Below, one piece after another: positions 36,301 to 47,710 of a DNA stretch of 64,000 nt. A program made the position numbers and the translations under genes. The DNA comes from Liolophura sinensis (lineage: Eukaryota; Mollusca; Polyplacophora; Chitonida; Chitonidae), in the NCBI RefSeq assembly GCF_032854445.1, contig NC_088300.1:12991191-13055190 (forward strand), in the 5' to 3' direction. How positions within the stretch are numbered: the first letter of the stretch is position 1; each line of letters begins with the position of its first letter. Below the pieces are notes generated by a model, which saw only the letters and a list, made by a program, of their open reading frames with translations, was not told where the DNA came from and did not search any database.

Positions 36301-39300
36301 ATAGTGCTTTGTATCAGCATTCAAACCACGAATTTATTGCTAATCATTTGGGAGGAGGAAGCAAATGTGCAGGATTAATCCAAATGAGTATGGCGTCAAC
36401 TGACTCAGTGAAACAAATCAAGATACAGTCTCTGTTCTTATTGCTGAATATCAGTCATACATCATTATGGCTGAGATTCATCCCTATATCGGTGAAAATC
36501 TATATCCAAATACTGCCTCCAGGTTTTTTCACTCAATCAACAAAGGCTTGCTTTTTTGGATTATTAAAGGTGGAGAAAACATGAAAATACTGTGAACTTC
36601 AGATGTCATTGTAAGAATGTGAAAAGTTATTTGTAAATGAAGTCTTCGATGTATTTTCCGATTTTTCTTTACAGAAAAAAGGACATATGAAAATACTTTT
36701 TGTAATGTGAGTATTTTGGACCACCTCTTATCGTCTTGGTTAGAGCGCTAGCGCAGCGTCATGACCCTATAGAGTCTCTCACCAATGTGGTCGCTGTGAG
36801 TTCAAGTCCAGCTCATGCTTTCTTCCTCTCCGGCCGTAAGTGGGAAGGTCTGCCAGCAACCTGCGGATGCTTATGGGTTTCCCCCGGGCTCTGCCCGGTT
36901 TCCACCTACCATAATGCTGCCCAACGTCGTATAAGTGAAATATTCTTGAGTACGGCGTAAAACACCAATCAAATAAATAAATAAATCTTATCGTCTTATA
37001 CGATACGAAATATCGTCTTTACCCTAAATGTCCTAAATTGAAGATCTCGAACAGTGTCTCTTCCTCAACGCTGATTCTGGTCTCTCGTTAAATGAACTTA
37101 CTATATACTTATTACTGTTTGCAAATGATGTTATTTTGCCCTCTCAATCGTTACAGGGCCTTCAACATTGTCGGAATGCTTTAAAAGATTACTATATGTA
37201 TAATAAATGGGGACTAAATATGAAGTCAGTGGTAAGTAAGTAAATACGAAAAAAATATTTAAGGATCATATTTAGTAATACCTTTACTCAACTTCGTCTG
37301 AAATTTGCATCACTTTTATGCTTTCTTCCCCTTTAACAGTATCTTGCCATTCGTAAATGAATGCACCTTAAGAGCCCAATAGGATTAGCGAAAGTAAACT
37401 TTCACAGTTTGAGAAGTCTGTGATGACCCACCCCAACCTGTCTACTCACCCACACGCCCCGCTGCTGTGCGGAAAAGCGTAAATATCGTCTCACATAATG
37501 TTATATTAACTAATCACAAGTCAAGTTTGACTTGATCTGAAGGCATTAGGGTCTTGTGAAGTGCATAAAGTGTTACATTTGTAGAAGCATGTCAAAAGGA
37601 AAAATAATCTTGTTGAAGAGAATACTAAAGCCTTTAAACACAACCTGTGCTTTTTTATGTCAAGCGAATTTATAATTTCTGTAATGATATATAGCATTGT
37701 TATTACTACTTACGTCAGCCAATTTTTTTAGGATAACTATCCCGCTACCCTCTCCTCGGGCATATCCGTCAGCTTCGGCTGAGAATGCCTTGGACGAGCC
37801 AGTAGGGGAGACCATCCTGGCTTTACTCAGTGGGATCATAATCGACGGCATCAGAACGCAGTTAACGCCGCCACAAATTGCCATATCACAGTCACCTGTA
37901 GTGACAAAAACAAATGGACTACTTACTTGCTATAACGTAAGTCGGCATCAATCTGTCCTTGATGCTAGAAACAGTGTTTGATTCAGGAGATTTGGTTTGC
38001 GAACGTCGTTAGTTCTCAGAGATATTTGAAAGCTGTACGGCATTTGTTTATTTCTAAAACTCTTATGTTAAAGAAGTTCTAACGGAGATTTTTGGCAAAC
38101 ACCCATAGTAGCTAACCAAATCACATTATCTGAATTTATCAAGAATAGCTCCAGTTATTGTAAATATCAGATTCGTACCTGTGGTAATTATTCTGTTAAA
38201 ATGATAAAGTTTGAAAGCTATAATGCGACCTTTTATATAAATTTCTAAAACTTTATAACCGATGCTGAAAATTTGTGAAAGTTAATTATTTGGGCTATTC
38301 TGAAATATAGCAAAAACGTCGAATGGAATTTAATAATATCCGATATAGCATTTATAAGCAACCCTCGTTCATTACTCATGTCTCCTGCCAGGCGTAATTA
38401 AGACTTATCAGATAATGGATGATAACCTCTGGCATGATAGAAAGTTTTGCATTGATTCTCGTTGTTTTTGTGCTAATTACTTCTCCTCTTTAGTTTCGTT
38501 GTTATGTAACATGCATGCGTGTCACAATTGATTTGTGCAGTTATTAGCCAAATCTGTTAAATATTACATACACTGGCTTTTCTTACCCGTTTGCAAAGCT
38601 TGTGAGGCGAGATGTATGGCAATCAGAGCAGAGGAACAGGCTGTGTCGACAGCCAGAGCGGGCCCAAGCAGGTTGAAGACGTAAGACACGCGAGCCGCTG
38701 CGATGCTTGCCGAGCCACCCGTCAACGTGTAATTGTCGGCCTGGTCCATATCCGACGCTAGAATGTCCGTGTAGTCACTGTTCATCACGCCTGAAAAGCA
38801 ACACCAGTTCGTGATTCTTTTTTCACATAAGTTCCGTGTGCCTAACAACAGCATAGAGGGTAAAACCAGAGCAGAGGACAGTGTGATAACCTGCAAACGG
38901 CCCTCGCGATTTCTCTCTTGAACTTAAAGCGATTACTGTTATGCTTTTATATGAGACTTCATTCTTTCTTGTTCAATCGCAGCTGCTACACAGATTTTAT
39001 AGAGAAAGTGAATTAGCCTGTGGAAATTTATGACCATGTTAAAAAACCCAGGAAACTTGTGTTTTTTTTATGAGGGGATGCGGTAATCTGTGTGAACTAT
39101 AAATACTGCTGAGTGGATTCATCCGAGAGCACTCTGTAAGAGACTGGTGTTTTAAGGAAAAATACTCCCTTTGCATGAGTTGCGTCCCATGTTTCAGTTC
39201 ATATTGAGACCTCTGGATGCGTAGAAATAACCAAAAAGAGCAATTTTCAAACAGCTTTCAGCAGAAATGACCAAAGAGCTATGACAGTATAAAGAGAAAT

Positions 39301-41943
39301 AAATTCGAACGAATTTATGTGAAGAGAAGCAGTCAGCAGACTGGCTGTTTGCAATAAGCATAGTTCTAAAAAAATACTTGTAAAACACCAACGATGACAT
39401 ACTGACTAAAGCCAGGTGAGTTTAAGTTTTTATCTTATCCCATAGTGCCGACATATCTTTTGCTCTGTACTAAACCTCCTTACCGAGTTAGGAATCAGAT
39501 TTATCAGCAGGAACATTTGTTATATTAGATTCCCAGAATAATTACAAATATGTCAACTTTGTTTTAAGGAAATAAAACCCTAAACAATCGTGGTATTGTC
39601 TCTCAAAAATTTGCAGATAATTGTGGCAAACTCGATTAATTGTTGTATTTATTAGATTGGTGTTTTACACCGTACTCAAGAATATTTCACTTATGGTGGG
39701 AGGAAACCTGGCAGAGCCCAGGGGAAACCCATATGCTGCAGACCTTCCCAGCCAGCATGAGCTGAACTTGAACTGAGCAACCGCATTCGTGTGAGGCTCC
39801 AGGGTCATTGCTCCATGCTGGCGTGCTACCCGCTCGGCCATGGAGGCCCCCGACTGGATTTAGAGAGCGTTTGACAGCTGATTAATTACTCACCAATGTA
39901 AACACCTGTATTGGATCCGGATATAGTATTCCGGGGAATCCCGCCGTTCTCCAGAGCCATGAATGTTGACTCGAGAATAAATCTCTGCTGGGGGTCCATC
40001 TTCGAAGCTTCGATGTCATTTACGTCGAAAAGTCGATTATCAAATTTGTCGTGGCTAAAAAGAATAAGAGGGATTCATTTATTTCATTCTTTAAATAGAA
40101 AATTCTATATTTTATATTTAAATTCCTAAAAAAATTTTCTTTTTAATACTGAGTAAAATGGAGTTTGAGATATAATGGTAGACAAGGGAACTAATACTTC
40201 CGCCGAAATTGAGCCCTTGTCAGGTGAGGTTATGGGATAGAACCCAGCATTCGTTTATCCCACTTCAGCTTTTTGTCAGGAGGGCTGTTATGTATCTGGC
40301 TACAGAAGGTGATTTCCTTCACCCATAAATGAAAAAGTACCACTTGATAAACCACTGCTCAAATAATTACATAAACAAATCTACATGACACTAGTAAACG
40401 TAGAGCCGTACAGAGCTGTGCATTTTTACTCATCACTGTTATTACTCAAGGCAAACTGGAAGTTAGAACCTATTTACTATCATAATTTCTTAATTATCAC
40501 ACTCTTGCTATTACACTAGATTTATGCACCCGCAACTTCAGCTCTGCATTCTGGTCAACATCAAGAGTACGGTAGGCCTAAATAGGCACGCTTTATTGAC
40601 GAGCGCGTGTTTACTTAATCTACAATATATTTCCTGTCACGTGAAAGGATTGCGTCTGTGCATATCTAGCCGCACCTGTGTGGTTCAACTGATCTGACTA
40701 TAAACTAGCATAACAAGAAGTGGGCCCTACAGGGCCACGCTCAAACTTAGCAGAAATCAGACGCAACTTTCGATCATGTGGCCTGGGGATTCCTGTGCAA
40801 TACGTTGTCAGATGTCGGGCTAAAAATACGTAGGTGGCTTGCGCAGCAGATCATAAATATTCAGGTCACCCAACAACAGACACTGTAAATACACTCTCAG
40901 ATCGGAACGCTTTTGTGGATATCTCGAACAGTTTGCATTAACATAAGGAACATGATAACTTGTACATACTACTTGATGAAGCGATTCGGTTAGAACTGTT
41001 AGTGGTACAATTTTACAAGCTCGGTCGTTTGCGAAGATGTTCGTCCTTCGGTGAGTTTCGTGTGCACAATTAGTCTTTTCCTGTGTGGCAAGACCTGCGA
41101 GCACATGTCAAGTGACATTACAGGAGATTGCGCGGCTCTGTCGAATAGAAACAGGGCCCGAGATGGTGGCCCTGGCAGTGAAAACACATGGATGGATTTA
41201 CTGTATACATGGGACTGAACCTACAAAAGAAAGACGCAGAAATCCTCAGATAGGTTTGATCACGTCGTTGAGATATAAATGTAACAGGTCAGTGCTTATT
41301 ATAATGCTTTTCCGAAACTTTCTGGCAGGAGACAAGTTTTTTCTGCGTCCAACACCATCGATTTCATCCGCGGAGTGAGAGAATCCCAGGATTAGGTGAC
41401 GACGGGGGAAAGGTTTTGTATCCGAAGACCACGGGTGTTCTTGACTTTCCCTGAAATGTCACTAATCAGCACACGTGTGGCTCAGCACTGCTTGGCATAA
41501 GTTCATGAGACATGGACTTAGGTACGGCTAGACAAAGCCAAGACCTAACAAATCAAATACCCCCAGTCTCTACAAGTGAACTGAATTTTGGGATTTTATG
41601 GATAATTGTTAACGCTTGCATATTTATACAATTTTTGCATCTCGTATTTTGTCTCTGTCTACTGCTTCATTTTGTGTATGATCTGAGAGAATGCACACGT
41701 ATATCTATTGTCGGAAATAAAGGTTTCCACTTACTCCTTGACAATTCCCACTTTCCTGACGTATGTCTTGCCGGGGGCGTCCGGATCTGGGTCGTAAAAG
41801 GCGTCCACATTCCATCGATCCCTTGGAACCTCGATCACATGGTTTTCCCCATTCTTCAGCACATTCCAGAATTCGTCCAGATTTGGAGCCCCGGGAAAAC
41901 GGCACCCCACCCCTACTATCGCTATGGCGTTTGAATCATCCAT
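26640..41943 (-). CDS. Animal FAS-like polyketide synthase with C-terminal condensation-like and PH domains (copy A, whole gene)
   Basis: Multidomain type I synthase expected to build a polyketide or branched fatty acyl chain from malonyl-type units in the cytosol. Model by eye, coding exons on the minus strand: 41943-41735, 40054-39894, 38790-38587, 37895-37714, 35801-35627, 35043-28140, 27309-27141, 26893-26850, 26806-26640. All junctions are GT-AG and the phases match. Domain order is KS, AT, DH, pseudo-KR/ER-like, KR, ACP, condensation-like (C), low-complexity linker, PH; about 2,700 residues. Key motifs seen: DTACSS and EAHGTGT (KS), GQSVGE (AT), HxxxGxxxxP and DxxxQ (DH), GGLGGLG and YxxxN (KR), GLDSM (ACP). 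There is no thioesterase. About eight small indels break the frame between 34.94 and 32.87 kb, so the gene is either intact with consensus errors or a young pseudogene. The start is the only ATG just ahead of the KS core, in a good context (AGCATGG). A decayed paralogue lies downstream. Confidence 0.88.
27405..27925. repeat. 51-bp minisatellite, about 10 units, in PKS intron 7
   Basis: Unit ACGTTAAATAGGGGAACGAT then ATGGCTGACATATGGCCGGT. Two units carry GGTAACCATATGG instead and are spaced three units apart, hinting at a three-unit higher-order repeat. Lies between the large PKS exon and the first PH exon. Confidence 0.92.
28140..35043 (-). CDS. PKS copy A, 6.9-kb exon 6: KS end, AT, DH, pseudo-KR/ER-like, KR, ACP, C domain
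   Basis: Begins GTGTPVGDPIEANS (KS end). AT follows at about 34.5-33.6 kb, DH at 33.4-32.7, a pseudo-KR/ER-like stretch at 32.5-31.05, KR at 31.05-30.2, ACP at 30.05-29.8, the condensation-like domain at 29.75-28.4, then an N/K/S-rich linker. An unbroken frame of about 1,587 residues covers 32859-28096. Within it: second DH residue in LDAMTQ near residue 39, KR GGLGGLG near 667, KR Tyr near 814 with Asn four on, ACP Ser near 976 (codon 29932-29934), C-domain RHQSLRT near 1084 and HPICFDL near 1162. Upstream, frame shifts occur near 34.94, 34.03, 33.85, 33.60, 33.575, 33.54, 33.38 and 32.88 kb. The frame ends at a GTAAGT donor; the few residues beyond it are intron. Confidence 0.88.
35627..35801 (-). 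CDS. PKS copy A, coding exon 5 (KS, first catalytic His)
   Basis: Acceptor CCTTCAG, donor GTGAGT. The translation includes SNQDGRMASPITAPSGQQQ and ends at IEAHG; the catalytic His of HGTGT is the last complete residue before the splice. Longer open frames read on the opposite strand here are shadows. Confidence 0.9.
35919..35995 (+). mobile_element. V-SINE 3' fragment in PKS intron
   Basis: GGCCGGCGTCATATTAGTG then AGTACGGCGTAAAACACC and the AAATA tail; 5' truncated. Lies about 120 bp ahead of PKS exon 5. Confidence 0.8.
36726..36997 (+). mobile_element. V-SINE in PKS intron with 12-bp target-site duplication
   Basis: Body 36738-36985, slightly short at the head. Target-site duplication TCTTATCGTCTT at 36726-36737 and 36986-36997. 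Antisense to the PKS. Confidence 0.9.
37040..37246 (+). pseudogene. LINE-type reverse transcriptase fragment in PKS intron
   Basis: One frame reads LLLFANDVILPSQSLQGLQH, then YYMYNKWGLNMKS: the F-A-D-D box (here FAND), followed by the GLQ...Y...W.L spacing of non-LTR reverse transcriptases. Only about 65 residues remain. Antisense to the PKS. Confidence 0.65.
37714..37895 (-). CDS. PKS copy A, coding exon 4 (KS)
   Basis: Acceptor CACTACAG, donor GTAAGT, ending in phase 0. The translation has CGGVN and the KS signature FSAEADGYARGEGSGIVIL. Confidence 0.9.
38587..38790 (-). CDS. PKS copy A, coding exon 3 (KS active-site cysteine)
   Basis: Carries the KS nucleophile motif DTACSSAL; the Cys codon is at 38636-38638. 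Acceptor CTTTTCAG and donor GTAAGA are clear. The sequence around the Cys (LGPALAVDTACSSALIAIHL) is typical of animal FAS/PKS ketosynthases and looks catalytically complete. Confidence 0.92.
38841..38920 (+). repeat. Dispersed repeat R, 5' fragment in PKS intron
   Basis: CAGCATAGAGGGTAAAACCA then GACAGTGTGATAACCTGC, about 50 bp beyond PKS exon 3. Confidence 0.6.
39648..39852 (-). mobile_element. V-SINE in PKS intron, close to exon 2
   Basis: GATTGGTGTTTTACACCGTA to CGGCCATGGAGGCCCC; diverged and internally deleted. Same strand as the PKS, about 40 bp from the exon 2 donor. Confidence 0.85.
39894..40054 (-). CDS. PKS copy A, coding exon 2 (KS)
   Basis: Preceded by a TTTTTAG acceptor and followed by a GTGAGT donor. 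The translation holds the KS core signature MDPQQRFILE and the following ALENGGIP. Its phase joins exon 1 and exon 3 without a break. A V-SINE lies about 40 bp beyond its donor. Confidence 0.9.
41735..41943 (-). CDS. PKS copy A, coding exon 1 (KS N-terminus)
   Basis: Encodes the start of the ketosynthase: MDDSNAIAIVGVGCRFPGAP, then the DEFW and DRW signatures typical of KS N-termini. It ends in phase 2 at a GTAAGT donor. An acceptor-like TTCAG lies just ahead of the ATG, which implies an upstream non-coding exon. Reading further upstream in frame would need a TTG start, so ATG at 41943 is preferred. Confidence 0.88.
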
Positions 41944-43930
41944 GCTGAAGCTGAAGTACAAAAAGATATTTGAGGTTTACCCGTGAGAAGAAAAGATTAT
42001 CCTTCCGTCAATATCTGGTCGCTAGTTGATGACTGAATAACTGATTGTTTTATTGATTCATTGGTGTTTAACGTAGTCCCTAAGACGTTTCTAGTTATGT
42101 AACGATCAGGTTATATCGCAGTATAAGCTGCAAAAAATATTAAATCACACCGTATCAGATCTTTGTGGACACTCGTCAACTTTCAAACTGGTTGAAACTG
42201 GTCATTGTGTCATATATTCTATAGTCAAAAAATCAATTTGTTGATATTTACAGAAAGTCGTCTGAGTGATGCTAGAATGTATTCTATTATTGTAACACAA
42301 TATGCTGTCATATGCAACATAATATTCTGTTAGTCTTATTGATTATTTGAGTTGAATTAATAGAATATGTATGTTATATTTAACAGAATAATATGCTGCA
42401 ATAGGCAGATATCTGTCCATAGAAATGGAAATCAAAGAAAACACTAGCACAAAAATACATATATACAGGTGCGTTGGTTAACGTTGAAAAATCAAAACGT
42501 GTTGCGAGAAAGTAAAGTTTTAAATTTGCTTCACAGGTCAGAAGAACATTTCTGAACATGGTAGCCCTTAGTTTAAACATTAAATGTTATGTAAATGCTT
42601 AGTGGCGACATACGGAGCCTAATGATAGCCTATTTGCGTAACTGTCTCATTTTCCAGCCACGTACGTTTACGTCATATCTTGCATTAACTTTCTAATCAC
42701 GCTTTATGAGGTCACACGGTCATATGAGTCAAATAAATTTAAAGTGTGTTACGACTGTTGACAGAGACATCTGTCACGCTTATCGAAACTTTGAATGCAT
42801 ACTCATCTTTTACCGGCGATGGGATTGATAAAAAAGACATTTCATCTTGGCAGGTGTACAAATCCACGTGATCACATCAGAAATGCAGACTAACTTACTA
42901 ACTCAATACTATATCAATACCATGAAATTCTGTTATTTCTGGATCTGGGCTGTCCAAGCAGTACAGAGACGGAAGGTCCAACTGATCTGTGACTATCAAC
43001 TGCAAAACATGGGGTTTTTAAACGATGTAATTGTTTGATTTTTAGGACCTAACTTCATGGTGTGAAGACGAGTGTGGTGTAACGCAGTGGGTGAAATGAA
43101 TTTTCTTCTGACACCAGCGAAAGCAAATCTGTAATACTGAACCTAATTTCGGTAAATCGGTGCAGTGCAGTGGGTTGTGTTCGGCAGTGTTTGTCTCCCG
43201 AAGAAAGAAATTGTCACATTTCCCGAAGAAAAGTTGATTCGGCCCGAATCTAGCAACTCGGTGACGTTACAGGGCTGGAGATTAAGGATTTCAGCTCATT
43301 AGCCTGGTAGGGCTGGTGGTGTTCAAATGTTACTGGCCCTCACCCACTTCGGTTTATACTCCAAAGCCATGTGATATGTATGCAGTTTTTTGTAATGAAC
43401 AATTCTGATCACTCGAGGATATTCAAATATAACGTACACTTGTAATTCAAAGTGTACGTTCAAAATTCAAAGTGCACAAAGGAGAAACCCATATGATTAC
43501 TGCCATATTTGAAATTGTTCACACGTTTTCGTATAATATAACTTTAATAAATGAATTTAATTTTATCCGTTGCAATATATTATTTCACGGCAGTATGGTT
43601 TTAAAGCTGGTTGTTTAGAAATTTTGTTATAAAAACAATCTTGTCTATTCGCCGAGAGTGTAATGTGGGCTGTGTTACAGAGTGGGGGTTGTTCTAACAG
43701 CACGTCGGTGCACTTATTGTAAAACAAATCACTCTCCATGCTCATTCCTCGGCATGCCATTGGTTTTTGAATAATTATGACGTCACCCGAGGCAATGATT
43801 TCTTGGTGTCGAAATTACGCTTATGGAGTTTAACATTATTATTATCATTATTATTATTATCTCTTCAAATGTCTTCTTAAGTGCACACCTGTCCAGCTTG
43901 AAGGCAATAAAATTGGGTCTTCCTTGTTTT

Positions 43931-44265
43931 ATAGACCCTAAAATGACCCACATTTACAACAAAGACTCGAGTCTAATATGTACAATTTAAATGGTTTTGG
44001 TGACAAAACCGCCATTTGTGCCGCTCTAGGGAGACATTGTGTACCAAAAATAATCGCTATATTAACGATCCATCCAGCTTTTTTAGGCCCCATATATACC
44101 CAATAAAAAATGCCTGGAACGTTTATTATTAGATCCGTTTGGTACACAATGTCCTTCTAGGGTGGCCCAAATGGAGCTTTTGTCACCAGAGCCATTTCAT
44201 TACATATTAATGTTAATGGCGATAATGTTTCACTGCATATCCCGGTAGTTTGGGGGTCTATATAG
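43931..44265. repeat. Foldback element in the first PKS intron
   Basis: Outer arms TATAGACCCTA and GGGGTCTATA; inner arms AGACATTGTGTACCAAAA against TTTGGTACACAATGTCC and GGTGACAAAACCGCCATTTG against CAAATGGAGCTTTTGTCACC. Consistent with a non-autonomous DNA transposon. Confidence 0.65.
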
Positions 44266-44562
44266 TCAGAAAACTAATTGACTGATGTAACTGGTGGACA
44301 ATAATGTATATTTAACTTCCCTTCTATAAGAAGATGGCCAGAAAAATCGGCTATCAAATGGAATTGCGCAGACGCCTTATACTGTTAAATGATCGAATAG
44401 TTGACATGATAGTGCATCCTCTGGAGCCTCACCTATTTTAGAATAAGAAAATGGGAATAGTAACTAACTATGAAGCTGGTTTTATGCATTTTTTCTCATT
44501 TTGTTCAGTGTCAAAAACAGCTACCAGAGTGACAACAAGCATATCGAATTTCTACACGACAC

Positions 44563-44881
44563 ATGTTTTGCTGTTCTGCATCCGGCAGTAAAAACAGTTA
44601 AGAACCCAGGAAGTTAGTTTTTCAAGTTTCCACGATTTGGCCCTCAGCAAGGCGTGGATTTACAGCACAAGACGGAAGGCTTTGGACCCAATAAAAACAG
44701 CCATACCTGCTCTCGCCATTTTACAACTGAAATCTGCGAGGCGAATACAGCTGAACTCGAAAGATTTCCACAACGGCAAATACTATTGACCGAACGGATA
44801 GATATGAAATCTCGGTACACTAATATTTATGTCCACATCGTACATGTATTTATATTGTACACGACTATTATGGGCCCCTAG
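44563..44881 (+). pseudogene. THAP-domain relic in the long first PKS intron
   Basis: ATG at 44563 starts MFCCSASGSKN, then one frameshift and a stop, then FFKFPRFG and GFGPNKNSHTCSRHF. This is the C2CH pattern of a THAP zinc finger (two Cys near the start, FP in the middle, C-x2-H-F at the end). The usual central Trp is not seen. THAP domains occur in P-element-type transposases and in host proteins; which one this was cannot be told. Confidence 0.55.
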
Positions 44882-45338
44882 CCCTTGTGCTAGTTGGAAT
44901 ATCGACAATAACACGATTTTGGAGTGCCATATTTTCGGAAGACAACTTTTCGGTCTTCAACGAACGTTAGTGTGTGCATGCGACATGGTGAGCGTCGTTG
45001 GCCCCTTATTGTCAGCAAAGACCCACTAACAGTGTAAAACAGAATCTGTCAAGTCGATGGTGAAGGCCTTGTTTGAACTCGTACTTCGTGTGTCCTAGCG
45101 AAGATCCTTAACCGTGGTCCACACCGTCAAGGACTAAAGGAGGGTGTCAGAAAACATCAGTACTGCTGACGGTCGGTTCTCCGAACGTTTATCGGGCGGA
45201 TTATTTGATCCATTCCTAAAATCTGACAGCAGTGTGCAAAGATATGGAAAGAAATTACGATTGGGATCACAACAGCCATATAGTGAAGAGGCGGATGAGA
45301 GTCAAGACATTCTTTTTGTGTTAGCACACCAGCACGGT

Positions 45339-45500
45339 ACAGGATCCTCGCACCAGTGCGGTCGCTGTGAGTTCAAGTCCAGCTCATGTTGGCTTTCTCT
45401 CCAGCGGTACATGGGAAGGCCTCCCAGCAACCTGCGAATGGTTGTGGGTTTCCCTCCGGCTCTACTTCTCTCGATTTCTTCGGTTTCCTCCCACCAAAAT
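45339..45500 (+). mobile_element. V-SINE fragment, 3' truncated
   Basis: CAGTGCGGTCGCTGTGAGTT through GTTTCCTCCCACCAAAATGA. The tail is replaced by degenerate repeats of about 38 bp (ACTGTCGTGTGGGC, TTAACTGACCGTG) reaching about 45680. Confidence 0.75.
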
Positions 45501-47583
45501 GATCGTGATGTGAACTGTCGTGTGGGTGCTGTTAACTGACTGTAATGTTGTGGACTGTCGTGTGGGCACTTTTAACTGACCGTGTTGTGAACTGGTGCGG
45601 TTAACTGACCGTGTAGTGGACTGCCTGGGGGCTCGATTAACAATATGCTCTAGTGGACTGTAACGTGAGCGTTGTTTTCTGTCTGCTCTCTGTTTTCAAC
45701 AAATGTACAAAACCTGTTGTCCGAACATCGAAGACGTTGTATTCGCCTACATATTTCTAGAAAGAGTACTTACTAAACTACTTTAGTGACTGATCTTAAA
45801 ATACTAAACTAACTGAAGCAAGGGGATCAGAAGAAAAAAATATATGTGGAATACCTTACATACTTTAATTTCTTGAATTAGTTTTTTGAAACAAGGTAAC
45901 TGCAAGCGGGATGATCATCGGCTGTAATGATGCATCATCTATAAATAAACAGTAATACAGTAAACAGTATTAGCGTTGTTTTCAGTGCTGCATGCCCTTG
46001 CAGCGTTCTCCAGTGTTTAGTTTTCAGCTCCATATATTATCCTCACCTACCATTAATGCCCTTGCTGGAGTGTCTAGTTTTTTATACAATTATTTATAAT
46101 TTGTACAAACATGTCATTAGCCTTTTCACAATAGGTAATGTTGAACTTGTATTAATAATTTAAACTGAAACAATCATGTGATTTGCGGAAAGAAAACCAA
46201 AATTCGTCACGTTTCTGTCACAAACTGTCAGGAATATCCTGTTTGTGGGTTGATGTGCTCAAGTCCGTATAATGCCTTTGTTTGCAATCGGTTTGTTTTT
46301 TCCCTGAACTAACAAAGGGTGTTACAGCTATATTAACATGTTACACAATGTCTGGATTGTATTTTTCTGCGTGTGACAGAAATAATGAAAGCCACTTGTT
46401 TTTATCATTCCACCTGATGCACCACGGTTCTTTTACCTGTGACTGTTTTTTTTTGCAACCGACAAGCCAAGCTGTGAATCCGTGTTATCGAAACAAGCGA
46501 TGTTCAACGAAACACCGAGTTGATACGTCATATTTATAACCTCTTAAATGACACGGATGGAATATGCGCACTTAAAACACAATATTGACAGTTAGATAAT
46601 AGCCGATTATGTAATTGTGATCCAAATTTTTTATGGTAGGTTAACCTTGAAAAATCTTTTATTTTTTTTTTTAGCAATGGCTAAATGTCAAAGAGACGTT
46701 AAGAAATTCCAATAAATCAATGTATATCATTCGAAAATTTGTAACAGGAGTAATATTCATCTTTATGCATGGCTAAACAATTACATTTCTATTTAAAATG
46801 TTTATTATATTATTATTTATTAGCCATCTGATTTATGTTACAGTTTTGGTTAATTATGTATATAGATGCGTTGTCACAGTTTCGTTCAACTGTGAAAGCC
46901 GAGTCGTCATTGCATGTTCAGTCCGAAGTCATGATTTTGCATAAATGGGACAGGCCTTGGCAACTGTAACCAATCGATCATATATCGATCACATTGAAAC
47001 TGCAGTCGAACCGTGTATATTGAGCGTCGGTTTTATCGATACAGTTTTTACAATTCTGATTTTTGTGTGTTAATCACTATCACGGGCTTATATAGCCCCG
47101 GAGTGAGATTGCCGAGGGACTGAAAAGATATAAATATGTTATAATTACGATCTTTGCGTGACTGTCAGCAAACTGCACGATTGCCAAGGGAAATATCTAT
47201 TTTACACAATATTAACGGTACGGCGTCTATCAGAAATGAAAATAAAATTTTTTGATATTGCAAGTAAATAAAATGTGAACTTCTTAAATTTGTCAACAAA
47301 CGTATTTCTTTATCAGCAGATGGAAATGAATTTTCATCAATCATGACATTGAAGCAAACATCCATGTACCAGTGGTCAACTAAATTGGACGTCCCCGATT
47401 AACAGCCCCAAAATCAATTTCTAAAACAACTCAAACCAACAAAGAGCTCAGAAACGATAAAAAGTAAGAAATTATGGACAGAATCATGTAAAGAGACATA
47501 ATCTATAGTCAAACAAAAGCATGCCTGTGTGATAAACTAGAGTATATAACAACTGAACAAAATTTAATTTTAAGATGACTTAC

Positions 47584-47645
47584 CTTCAGAACGAACGCCC
47601 AGCCATTGATAATTCCACAGCACTACACCAATGAAATTACACCTG
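47584..47645 (-). promoter_or_regulatory. Candidate 5' non-coding exon of PKS copy A, with a short upstream ORF
   Basis: A strong donor (CTGAAG then GTAAGTC) at 47584/47583 lies on the PKS strand, about 5.6 kb ahead of the acceptor that precedes the start codon. The exon would hold a six-codon upstream ORF (ATG at 47606, TGA ending 47586; MAGRSF). The transcription start is inferred from TATA spacing. No transcript evidence is available, so assignment to this gene is an inference. Confidence 0.4.
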
Positions 47646-47659
47646 CCACTGTGCAGCTA

Positions 47660-47710
47660 TACTTGTTTTATATCTGTAGTATAACAGTCTTCGAGACATT
47701 CTATTGGACG
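47660..47710 (-). promoter_or_regulatory. Candidate TATA/CCAAT promoter for PKS copy A
   Basis: On the minus strand a CCAAT box (47707-47703) is followed about 30 nt later by TATAAAA (47672-47666). About 30 nt further on is the start region of the donor-ending exon described above. Spacing is that of a classical RNA polymerase II core promoter. AT-rich DNA produces such matches by chance, so confidence is modest. Confidence 0.38.

Larger units (their letters stand above)
41950..47583 (-). other. Putative first intron of PKS copy A
   Basis: If the 5' exon at 47.6 kb belongs to the PKS, this 5.6-kb stretch is intron 1. It holds a foldback element, a THAP relic and a SINE fragment, and otherwise AT-rich DNA. 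Confidence 0.38.
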
